From NCBI GenBank assembly GCA_963169595.1, contig CAUJFM010000387.1:1-7175 (forward strand): DNA of 7,175 nt. The letters run 5' to 3'. Source of the DNA: Bacteroidota bacterium. GTDB taxonomy: Bacteria > Bacteroidota > Bacteroidia > Flavobacteriales_F > PHOS-HE28. Below the pieces are notes generated by a model, which worked only from the letters and a program-made list of their open reading frames with translations, was not told the DNA's origin and ran no database searches. The position numbers and the translations under genes were made by a program. This document shows positions 1 to 7,175 of the stretch, piece after piece; position 1 is the stretch's first letter, and every line of letters begins with the position of its first letter.

Positions 1-164
1 GCCGTGGTCCCGTAGACATACTGGGTGTAGGCCGGATTGGCGAGGAAGGACAGCGATCCTTCGCCGCCCTCCTCGATCTTCGAGAGCCGGCTGACGGTGG
101 CATTGGGATCGCCTTCCACGGTGCCTTGAAGGAGTTGGGCGATCTGTGCGGCGGTGAATTGCAT
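1..164 (-). CDS. lpxD: UDP-3-O-acylglucosamine N-acyltransferase LpxD, N-terminal part (runs off the left edge)
   Basis: LpxD transfers a 3-hydroxyacyl chain from acyl carrier protein to the 2-amino group of UDP-3-O-acylglucosamine, the third step of lipid A synthesis in the cytoplasm. Only the first 54 codons are present. They begin MQFTAAQIAQLLQGTVEGDP and continue with a LSKIEEGGEGSLSFLANPAY-type segment. From memory this matches the start of Bacteroidota LpxD, whose N-terminal uridine-binding domain precedes a left-handed hexapeptide-repeat helix; that helix lies outside the window. The ATG at 164 is the natural start because family similarity begins there and a promoter-like box lies about 20 bp upstream. 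The gene is divergent from uvrC across 179 bp. In many Bacteroidota lpxD is followed by an lpxC/fabZ fusion and lpxA; that cannot be checked here. The N-terminus alone cannot distinguish LpxD from a close paralogue. Confidence 0.86.
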   Translation of the reverse strand, partial: MQFTAAQIAQLLQGTVEGDPNATVSRLSKIEEGGEGSLSFLANPAYTQYVYGTT

Positions 165-183
165 GGGGTTGGAATGTGGACCG

Positions 184-191
184 CCAAGGTA
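184..191 (-). promoter_or_regulatory. Possible -7 promoter box for lpxD
   Basis: On the minus strand this reads TACCTTGG, one mismatch from the Bacteroidota -7 consensus TAnnTTTG. Transcription would start around position 178, leaving a leader of roughly 14 nt before the lpxD ATG. I see no clear TTTG-type -33 element at the expected spacing, so the call rests on the single box and its position. Confidence 0.4.
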
Positions 192-198
192 GGAGGGA

Positions 199-319
199 GA
201 GTGGTGAGAGTGGCGAGTAGCGAGTGGTGAGCGAATGCCCCCTCTTCCGGCGCGTTTCGCTGAGGGGCATTCACTCGCCACTCGCAGGCCGAAGGCCGAA
301 CTCGCCACTCGCCTACTCG
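199..319. repeat. Nested imperfect palindrome of GAGTGGYGAG-like units between lpxD and uvrC
   Basis: The left half is a degenerate run of GAGTGGTGAG, AGTGGCGAGTAGCGAG and similar units. The right half carries their reverse complements. Inner arms 220-241 and 264-285 match at 20 of 22 positions; the stem can extend to 244/262 with one bulged C, leaving a loop of about 17 nt. An outer pair, 208-218 with 300-310, is a perfect 11-bp inverted repeat. The right side also holds a 13-bp direct repeat, ACTCGCCACTCGC, at 273-285 and 300-312, and between them a tandem heptamer AGGCCGA twice (286-299). The region is non-coding by position, although an open frame continuous with uvrC runs through it from 224. 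It may be a dispersed intergenic repeat of the REP type or a small non-autonomous element; copy number cannot be judged from one window. Confidence 0.8.
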
Positions 320-328
320 TTCAACCCC

Positions 329-336
329 GATCTTTG
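329..336 (+). promoter_or_regulatory. Possible -7 promoter box for uvrC
   Basis: GATCTTTG differs from TAnnTTTG only at the first base. It ends 7 bp before the ATG at 344, so transcription would begin at or next to the start codon and give a leaderless or nearly leaderless mRNA. No convincing -33 TTTG is seen; the position where it would fall lies inside the palindromic repeat. This box also argues against translation starting further upstream. Confidence 0.4.
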
Positions 337-343
337 CCCTCCG

Positions 344-2143
<1,800 letters not shown>

Positions 2144-2150
2144 ACGGAGC

Positions 2151-3149
2151 ATGGCGTGCGTTTCCGTTCTGCTGCCCTTCCACAATGCGGGTCAGGGTCT
2201 CGACGAGGCGATCGCCAGCATCGCTTGGCAGACTCATAGTGATCTGGAGCTGTTGCTGATCGACAACGGCAGCACGGATGGGGGGCCTTCGATCGCGATG
2301 AGCTGGGTGGAGCGCGACGCGCGTATCCGGCTGTTGCAGGAGCCGCGCATCGGCATCGCCCATGCGCTGAACACCGGGCTAGCCCATACCCAGGGCAGCT
2401 ATATCGCCCGCATGGATGCAGATGACGTGAGCCACCCCGAGCGTCTGGCCAAGCAGGTGGGCTATCTGGAAGCACACCCTGAGATCGGTGTGCTCGGAAC
2501 ACGCACGACATTCGCCACCACGGTGGAGAAGAGCAGCGGCATGCGATGGTTCGTGGACTGGCAGAACGCGATCCTGACACCGCACTACCACGATGTGAAG
2601 CGCTTCGTGGACGCGCCCCTCGCACACCCCACAGTACTGTTCCGCCGCGAACTGGTGGAGCGGCACGGCGGTTACGATACCGGTCCGCTGCCGGAGGACC
2701 ACGAGTTGTGGCTGCGCTGGATGGATGCCGGGGTGCGCTTCGCGAAGCTGCCCGAGGAGCTGCTCACCTGGAACGATCATGCCGGCCGGTTGAGCCGTAC
2801 GCATCCCAACTACAGTGTGGACGCCTTCTTTACCACCAAGGCGAAGTGGCTGGCACGATGGATGCACCGCACGTTGAACGGTCGGCCGGTGATCATCGCC
2901 GGCACCAGCGGTCTGTGTCGCGCCCGCGCCGCGATGCTGGAGGCCGAGGGCATCCACATCATGGGCTTCACCGATGTGAGACCGCGGGAGGTCCCTGGCT
3001 ATGCCTTCATTCCGCACCATGCGCTGCCACCCGCTGGGGAGGCCTTCATCGTTTCGTTCATCAGCCAGCGGGGTACGGGAGACCGGATCGCAGCCTTCCT
3101 CATTTCTCGCGGCCTGGAGGAAGGCGTGGATTTCATCCTGGCCGCCTGA
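2151..3149 (+). CDS. Family 2 glycosyltransferase with a C-terminal Rossmann-like extension
   Basis: This is probably a cytoplasmic or membrane-associated GT-A enzyme that moves a sugar from a nucleotide-sugar to a glycan acceptor; donor and acceptor cannot be told from sequence. Of 332 residues, about 1-210 form the GT2 domain: SVLLPFHNAG near the start, LLIDNGSTDG (35-44), the metal-binding DADD (89-92), and PEDHELWLRW (181-190) carrying the likely catalytic acidic residues. No transmembrane segment is evident. Residues 245-332 form a separate module: a VIIAGTSG strand-loop, a helix, a GIHIMGFTD strand, an SFISQRGTG loop (302-310) and EEGVDFILAA at the end. This resembles the nucleotide-binding-like tails (GAGxxGR...GF.D...EG.DF) that I recall on some GT2 proteins, but the first glycine motif is altered. 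It lies 7 bp after uvrC, so cotranscription is likely although the functions are unrelated. Confidence 0.88.
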   Translation: MACVSVLLPFHNAGQGLDEAIASIAWQTHSDLELLLIDNGSTDGGPSIAMSWVERDARIRLLQEPRIGIAHALNTGLAHTQGSYIARMDADDVSHPERLAKQVGYLEAHPEIGVLGTRTTFATTVEKSSGMRWFVDWQNAILTPHYHDVKRFVDAPLAHPTVLFRRELVERHGGYDTGPLPEDHELWLRWMDAGVRFAKLPEELLTWNDHAGRLSRTHPNYSVDAFFTTKAKWLARWMHRTLNGRPVIIAGTSGLCRARAAMLEAEGIHIMGFTDVRPREVPGYAFIPHHALPPAGEAFIVSFISQRGTGDRIAAFLISRGLEEGVDFILAA

Positions 3150-3215
3150 GCTCTGTGACCTTGGTTACCAACCGGCGTGCGCCGTCTGTGGACCTTCGTG
3201 CAACAACGAATACCC

Positions 3216-4802
3216 ATGCGCCTGCCCCTTATTACCTTGCTCCTGATCGCCGTTGGTGTGAATGCCCAGGACCTGGGTACACGCCGATTGGTGCTCCAGG
3301 AGGTGACCATCCCGGGCATGCCGGGCATTCATTCCTTCGCTTGGGGCCAGCATGATGGGGAGTGGCTGTTGATCGGTGGTCGTACCGATGGCCTTCACCG
3401 GCGGCAGCCCTTTGCGGCGTTCCTGGCGGCGGACAACAACACCTCGGCCTATGTGGTGGACCCCGTCACACAGCAGGTCTGGAGCGCCCCGCTGAGCAGC
3501 CTGCCTGTGCCGGTGTTCGAGCAGTTGCAGTGCACCAACATGGAGTTCGAGCAGCGGGGCAATACGCTGTACATCATCGGCGGCTACGGTTTCTCCCCCA
3601 CGGCGAACGACCATATTACGCATGCAAAGCTCACCGCAGTGGATGTGCAGGGGGCGATCACGGCCATCAAGACCGGCGGTCCGCTGGTGCCTCACTTCCG
3701 CCAGATCGACGATGTGCGCATGGCGGTCACCGGAGGCTATCTGGGTGTGCTGAACGACGACTTCTACCTGGTGGGTGGTCAGCGGTTCATCGGGCGCTAC
3801 AATCCGCAGGGTCCTGACTTCGGTCCCGGGTTCATTCAGGAGTACACCAACGCCATTCGACGCTTCGCCATTGCCGACGATGGGGTGAACCTCGCCATCA
3901 CCGACTACGTGGAGACCATCGATACGGTGAACCTGCATCGTCGCGACTACAACCTGGTGGCCCAGGTCTTCCCGGGTGGAACGCAGGGCTTCACGGCCTT
4001 TACGGGGGTGTTCCAGTACGTGGACAACATCCCCTGGCTGAACATAGTGGACATCACTCCGCAGGGATACACGGTGGTGCCGGGGTTCGAGCAGCTGCTG
4101 AACCAGTACCACACCGCCCACCTGCCTGCCTGGTCCGCACAGGCGGAACGAATGAGCACGGTCTTCTTCGGCGGCATCGGTCGGTATTATTTCGACGCGG
4201 AAGGCCAGTTGTGGGATGACCCTAACGTGCCCTTCGTGAACACGATCAGTCGCGTGGAGCGTGCCGCGAACGGCAGCATGACCGAGTCGGCCATCGGCAC
4301 CATGCCGGCACTGCTGGGTTCAGGTGCCGAGTTCATCATCGGACAGGATGTTCCCCAGGTCTTTGGGGGCATCATCGATCTGGATGCCCTCAGCGGGGAT
4401 ACGGTGGTGGCCGGGTACGTCGTGGGGGGCATCGCGAGCAGTGCGGCCAACATCTTCTTCATCAACACGGGCACCCAGAGCGATGCCAGCACCCGGGTCT
4501 TCCGCGTGCTGCTGGTGAATGATGTGAGCACCGGTTCGCCGGCCGATGCGGCGGAGTCGGAACTGCTGCAGGTGAGCCAGATGGACGGCATGCTGTACAT
4601 CGATGTGGCCCCTCCCGTGGCCGGCGCGGTGGAGATCGACCTCCTGGACAGCAACGGACGCCTGGTCCGCCGCATACTGGACGCACGCATGGTGCCGGGC
4701 ACACAGCGGCTCCACACCGATGTGCGGGACCTTTCCAAGGGCGCTTACCTGGTGCGGTTCACCCAGGGGGCAACGCAGCGGACCGTGCGTTTCGTAAGGT
4801 AG
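3216..4802 (+). CDS. Secreted kelch-like beta-propeller protein with T9SS type A sorting domain
   Basis: The predicted product is 528 residues. A signal peptide (1-17; MRLPLITLLLIAVGVNA) with probable cleavage before Gln18 sends it through Sec. A frame extending to a GTG at 3177 would put RRLWTFVQQRIP before the signal peptide, so the ATG at 3216 is preferred. The body has recurrent hydrophobic-GG strands typical of kelch blades: WLLIGGR (50-56), LYIIGGYGF (118-126), FYLVGGQRF (183-191), TVFFGG (315-320) and QVFGG (381-385). About 450-528 form a C-terminal sorting domain: LQVSQMDGMLYIDV, IDLLDSNGRLVRR, DVRDLSKGAYLVRF, then a basic RTVRFVR end. In Bacteroidota such tails direct outer-membrane crossing by T9SS and surface attachment or release. 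The ligand or substrate is unknown, and I see no catalytic motif. It follows the glycosyltransferase by 66 bp; there is a weak GACCTTCG box at 3191-3198. Confidence 0.85.
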   Translation: MRLPLITLLLIAVGVNAQDLGTRRLVLQEVTIPGMPGIHSFAWGQHDGEWLLIGGRTDGLHRRQPFAAFLAADNNTSAYVVDPVTQQVWSAPLSSLPVPVFEQLQCTNMEFEQRGNTLYIIGGYGFSPTANDHITHAKLTAVDVQGAITAIKTGGPLVPHFRQIDDVRMAVTGGYLGVLNDDFYLVGGQRFIGRYNPQGPDFGPGFIQEYTNAIRRFAIADDGVNLAITDYVETIDTVNLHRRDYNLVAQVFPGGTQGFTAFTGVFQYVDNIPWLNIVDITPQGYTVVPGFEQLLNQYHTAHLPAWSAQAERMSTVFFGGIGRYYFDAEGQLWDDPNVPFVNTISRVERAANGSMTESAIGTMPALLGSGAEFIIGQDVPQVFGGIIDLDALSGDTVVAGYVVGGIASSAANIFFINTGTQSDASTRVFRVLLVNDVSTGSPADAAESELLQVSQMDGMLYIDVAPPVAGAVEIDLLDSNGRLVRRILDARMVPGTQRLHTDVRDLSKGAYLVRFTQGATQRTVRFVR

Positions 4803-4862
4803 GCCCGGCTGGTCGCCACTTTCGCTGTCGGACCTGGTGCCCGGGCATCGTTCCTTCGCGGT

Positions 4863-6245
4863 ATGCAACTCACGGACGATCTGCTGCCACATCTGGAGAC
4901 CCTTCGCCAACGACACCGGGAAGGTGCGCTTCGCACCCTTGGAGCCCGGCGTGCTGCCTTGGAGCGCTTGTGGCATGCCTTGCGGGAGCATGAGGAGGAC
5001 CTGCTGAAGGCCCTGGCTGCTGATATGCGGAAGCCCCGGTTCGAGGGCTATCTGGCCGATGTAGGGCTGGTACACAGCGAGCTCAGGCATACCCTGCGGC
5101 ACTTCGGTGAATGGATGCGTACCGAGCATCCGCCCACACCGCTGACCCTGCAGGTGGCCAGCAGCCGGATGCGCCCCGAGCCCTTGGGGGTGGTGCTGAT
5201 CATCGCACCATGGAACTACCCCGCCCAGTTGGTGTTCAATCCGCTCATCGCCGCCATCGCGGCCGGCAACCATGCCGTGGTGAAGCCCAGCAACGAGACC
5301 CCCCATACCAGTGCGGTGGTGGAGCGGATCCTGCGGAAGGCCTTGCCGGATGAGGTCCTGGTGGTGCAAGGGCCCGGCAGCGAGGTCGGTCCCCGGTTGA
5401 TCGAGCGCTTCCGCTTCGATCACATCTTCTTCACCGGCAGTCCGGCCGTGGGCCGGAAGATCATGGCCATGGCGGCCCCACACCTCACGCCAGTCACCTT
5501 GGAGCTTGGCGGCAAGAGCCCGGCCATCGTGGACCGCAAGGTGGACCTGGACCGTGCGGCCCAGCGGATCGCGTGGAGCAAGTACTTCAATGCGGGCCAG
5601 ACCTGCATCGCCACCGACCATGCGTTGGTGCATGCCGATGTGCACGATGCCTTCCTGGATGCGGTGGTGGAACACCTCAAGCGGTTCTATGGTCCCGATC
5701 CGCAGCAGAGCCCTCATTTTGCCCGCCTGGTGAACGACCGCCGCTTCAACACGGTGGCCGGCTACCTCTCACAAGGACAAATGGTCGTTGGGGGTCAACG
5801 TGATGCGGCAGATCGGTACATCGCACCGACCGTGCTCGCAGATGTCCCCCTGGGTGCCTCCTGCATGAACGAGGAGATCTTCGGCCCGGTGCTGCCGGTG
5901 CTTCGCTGGACGGAGCGGGAGGAGGTGCTGGACATCGTGGCCCGGAATCCCTATCCGCTTGCCACCTACGTGTTCAGCAGTGACCGCAAGGCGCAGGCGT
6001 TCTTCACCGATCGCATCCCCTTTGGAGGGGGCTGCATCAACCATTGCATGCTCCAGTTCGGCAATCCCGACATGCCGTTCGGCGGCGTGGGCACCAGTGG
6101 CATGGGGCGCTATCACGGCAAGGCGGGTTTTGATCTGTTCTCGCATCGCAAGGGCATCGTCCATGCGAGCACCTTGATCGAGCCGGGCCTGCAACTGCCG
6201 CCGTACACCGCTGCCAAGGAGCGTGTGCTGCGGTGGTTCCTGTAG
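4863..6245 (+). CDS. NAD(P)+-dependent aldehyde dehydrogenase, class 3 type
   Basis: The enzyme oxidises an aldehyde to a carboxylate with NAD+ or NADP+; fatty or aromatic aldehydes are typical for class 3 relatives, but the substrate here is not known. The product is 460 residues, matching the short ALDH3-like subfamily rather than the roughly 490-500-residue classes. Visible motifs in order: cofactor-binding APWNYP (115-120), KPSNETPHTS (141-150), TGSPAVGRKI (191-200), catalytic Glu214 in LELGGKSP, catalytic Cys248 in NAGQTCIA, and EEIFGPVLP (337-345) with the cofactor-contacting Glu338 and Phe340. PFGGVGTSGMGRYHG (405-419) is the usual C-terminal signature. TDH follows TCIA where I expect PDY in most class 3 enzymes. 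There is no C-terminal membrane anchor like that of eukaryotic fatty aldehyde dehydrogenase. The start at 4863 sits 60 bp after the kelch gene, with a weak TTCCTTCG box at 4851-4858. Confidence 0.93.
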   Translation: MQLTDDLLPHLETLRQRHREGALRTLGARRAALERLWHALREHEEDLLKALAADMRKPRFEGYLADVGLVHSELRHTLRHFGEWMRTEHPPTPLTLQVASSRMRPEPLGVVLIIAPWNYPAQLVFNPLIAAIAAGNHAVVKPSNETPHTSAVVERILRKALPDEVLVVQGPGSEVGPRLIERFRFDHIFFTGSPAVGRKIMAMAAPHLTPVTLELGGKSPAIVDRKVDLDRAAQRIAWSKYFNAGQTCIATDHALVHADVHDAFLDAVVEHLKRFYGPDPQQSPHFARLVNDRRFNTVAGYLSQGQMVVGGQRDAADRYIAPTVLADVPLGASCMNEEIFGPVLPVLRWTEREEVLDIVARNPYPLATYVFSSDRKAQAFFTDRIPFGGGCINHCMLQFGNPDMPFGGVGTSGMGRYHGKAGFDLFSHRKGIVHASTLIEPGLQLPPYTAAKERVLRWFL

Positions 6246-6267
6246 GTCGGGTGTTGGGTGCAGGTGG

Positions 6268-6274
6268 TACATTG
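6268..6274 (+). promoter_or_regulatory. Possible -7 promoter box for the small secreted protein gene
   Basis: TACATTG resembles TAnnTTTG with one T missing. It ends 5 bp before the ATG at 6280, so a transcript from it would be leaderless or nearly so. The gap to the preceding aldehyde dehydrogenase gene is only 34 bp, so read-through from upstream is also possible. No -33 element is evident. Confidence 0.3.
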
Positions 6275-6279
6275 CGCCA

Positions 6280-6903
6280 ATGCGGAAGTCCCTCTTTTCC
6301 CTGGTCTGTGTGATGGTGGTCGGCCTTCTCCCGGTGGACCTGCATGCGCAGGATGTGCTGGATGCGATCGCCCGTGATGTTTGTCCCTGCCTGGGTGACC
6401 TGAGCGCGCCCATGGGCAAGGACAGCCTCACCATGAAGCTGGGTGTGTGCATGCTGCAGGCCTCGATGCCGCACCAGAAGGAGTTGAAGAAGAAGTACGG
6501 TGTTGACCTGGCCCGGTTCGACGGGGAAAGCGGCGAGAAGCTGGGCGGCTTGATCGCAGTGAAGTTGATCACCTCCTGCCCTGATTTCATGCCATTGGCG
6601 ATGCGACTGGCCGAGGATGACGCACCGCCTCCCGTCGCACCCGGACCCGCGGTCCGGACCGTCCATGGCTCCGTTCAGGAGGTCACTCCCTCGCAGTTCC
6701 TCACCATCACGGTGCGCACGGAGGATGGTCGCACCTATGACCTGTTGCTGCTGGACCACGTCCCGAACGTGGAACAGATCAGCCAGGACCCGGCGAAGGC
6801 GCGGGGATTCCAAGGGAAGTGGGGCTATGAGGAGCGTGAGTTCTTCGACCCCTATACACGCTCCTACCGCACCTACCGCGTACTGCGGACCCTCGAGCCC
6901 TAA
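6280..6903 (+). CDS. Secreted protein of unknown function: four-cysteine domain plus beta-rich C-terminal domain
   Basis: I do not recognise a named family. The 207-residue product begins with a signal peptide (MRKSLFSLVCVMVVGLLPVDLHA) and probable cleavage before Gln24. No lipobox cysteine sits at the cleavage site, so a periplasmic or secreted soluble protein is likelier than a lipoprotein. The mature N-terminal part (about 25-106) looks helical and has four cysteines: Cys35 and Cys37 in VCPCLG, Cys57 in LGVCMLQ, Cys100 in TSCPDF. It recalls small exported Bacteroidota proteins with a C-x-C and a late CP motif. A proline-rich linker (115-123) leads to a beta-rich segment (128-207; VHGSVQEVT, FLTITVRTEDGRTYDLLLLD, RTYRVLRTLEP) that could be a small barrel or OB-like fold. 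An in-frame start at 6223 would overlap the aldehyde dehydrogenase and precede the signal peptide, so 6280 is chosen. The stop overlaps the stop of the convergent gene. Confidence 0.8.
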   Translation: MRKSLFSLVCVMVVGLLPVDLHAQDVLDAIARDVCPCLGDLSAPMGKDSLTMKLGVCMLQASMPHQKELKKKYGVDLARFDGESGEKLGGLIAVKLITSCPDFMPLAMRLAEDDAPPPVAPGPAVRTVHGSVQEVTPSQFLTITVRTEDGRTYDLLLLDHVPNVEQISQDPAKARGFQGKWGYEEREFFDPYTRSYRTYRVLRTLEP

Positions 6904-7139
6904 CCGGCGTCGATCACCCGTTCCCCACGGACAGGCCGCAGTGCGTCACGGATCAGTTTCAGGTACTGCTCGTCGCATTCCATGATGGCCGTGGTGCGCA
7001 CGGTTTGCGGTGATACCCAATGGCGGTAGCCGCTCACGTTCTCGCGCTTGCAGAACTCATCGAGGTGATGCAGGAAGTGCTCGGCCGTGGTTACGGAATC
7101 CGGCCCGAAGAAGTCCCAGTGGAAGCGAAGGAGGCCCAT
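6900..7139 (-). CDS. Small conserved-looking protein of unknown function
   Basis: I cannot assign a family. The 79-residue product has no signal peptide or membrane segment and is probably cytoplasmic. It opens with MGLLRFHWDFFGPDS, followed by a likely helix rich in His, Phe and Leu (about 17-33; AEHFLHHLDEFCKRE), a middle part with apparent beta character (36-55), a second likely helix (DEQYLKLIRDALRP, 56-69) and a short polar tail. The strand-helix-strand-helix alternation suggests a compact alpha/beta fold. The FDFxGPxAxxTAxHhxxHLxEF-like opening and late RDALRP motif remind me of short hypothetical proteins in Flavobacteriales, from memory only. The ATG at 7139 is preferred over an in-frame GTG at 7163, because the GTG touches the promoter-like box. 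The stop (TAG, 6902-6900) overlaps the stop of the plus-strand neighbour. Confidence 0.7.
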   Translation of the reverse strand: MGLLRFHWDFFGPDSVTTAEHFLHHLDEFCKRENVSGYRHWVSPQTVRTTAIMECDEQYLKLIRDALRPVRGERVIDAG

Positions 7140-7162
7140 TGATCGGAAGCGGCAACTTTGCA

Positions 7163-7170
7163 CAAAGGTG
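7163..7170 (-). promoter_or_regulatory. Possible -7 promoter box for the minus-strand small protein gene
   Basis: On the minus strand this reads CACCTTTG, differing from TAnnTTTG only at the first base. Transcription would start near 7157, leaving a leader of about 18 nt before the ATG at 7139. A -33 element would fall outside the window. The box supports 7139 over 7163 as the start. Confidence 0.4.
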
Positions 7171-7175
7171 GATAC

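Noticed and set aside
2146..2149. GGAG just before the glycosyltransferase ATG as a ribosome binding site
   Set aside because: It ends one base before the start codon, too close for normal Shine-Dalgarno pairing, and Bacteroidota often do not use this signal.
3162..3184. Small hairpins TGGT-T-ACCA and CGGC-GTGC-GCCG between the glycosyltransferase and kelch genes
   Set aside because: Stems are only about 4 bp and no T-run follows; such short pairings are expected by chance in GC-rich DNA.
4803..4846. GCCCGGC (4803-4809) and GCCCGGGC (4839-4846) as a possible terminator stem after the kelch gene
   Set aside because: The arms pair imperfectly over a 30-nt loop and no T-tract follows; not enough for a terminator call.
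4320..5717. Long minus-strand open frame (465 codons) opposite the kelch gene end and aldehyde dehydrogenase
   Set aside because: It spans two well-supported plus-strand genes and reads as a His/Gly/Gln-rich shadow without domain motifs.

Overview
The window reads as ordinary chromosomal DNA from a GC-rich member of the Bacteroidota, most likely Flavobacteriales. Three things support this. One exported protein ends in a type IX secretion (T9SS) sorting domain. Two signal peptides end in the Ala-Gln cleavage pattern common in that phylum. Boxes resembling the Bacteroidota -7 promoter element TAnnTTTG lie just upstream of several starts. The partial lpxD shows a Gram-negative envelope with lipid A. 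The assignment below phylum is inference.

Layout: the left edge holds the first 54 codons of lpxD (lipid A synthesis) on the minus strand. A 179-bp divergent intergenic region follows, and much of it is a nested, imperfect palindrome of short GAGTGGYGAG-like units. On the plus strand come uvrC (nucleotide excision repair) and, 7 bp later, a family 2 glycosyltransferase with an extra C-terminal domain, probably in one transcript. After 66 bp comes a secreted kelch-like beta-propeller with a T9SS type A sorting domain. After 60 bp comes a class 3-type aldehyde dehydrogenase. After 34 bp comes a small secreted four-cysteine protein of unknown function. A 79-residue minus-strand protein of unknown function converges on that last gene, and their stop codons overlap by 4 bp.

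Functionally the genes do not form one evident pathway. The window combines housekeeping functions (LpxD, UvrC), envelope or surface functions (LpxD, the glycosyltransferase, the T9SS protein, the small secreted protein) and aldehyde oxidation. No rRNA, tRNA, CRISPR array, transposase, integrase or defence gene is visible, and I see no convincing new multi-gene system. The items most worth a second look are the nested palindromic repeat between lpxD and uvrC, the glycosyltransferase C-terminal module, the recurring promoter-like boxes that imply very short or absent leaders, and the two uncharacterised genes with overlapping stops at the right end.
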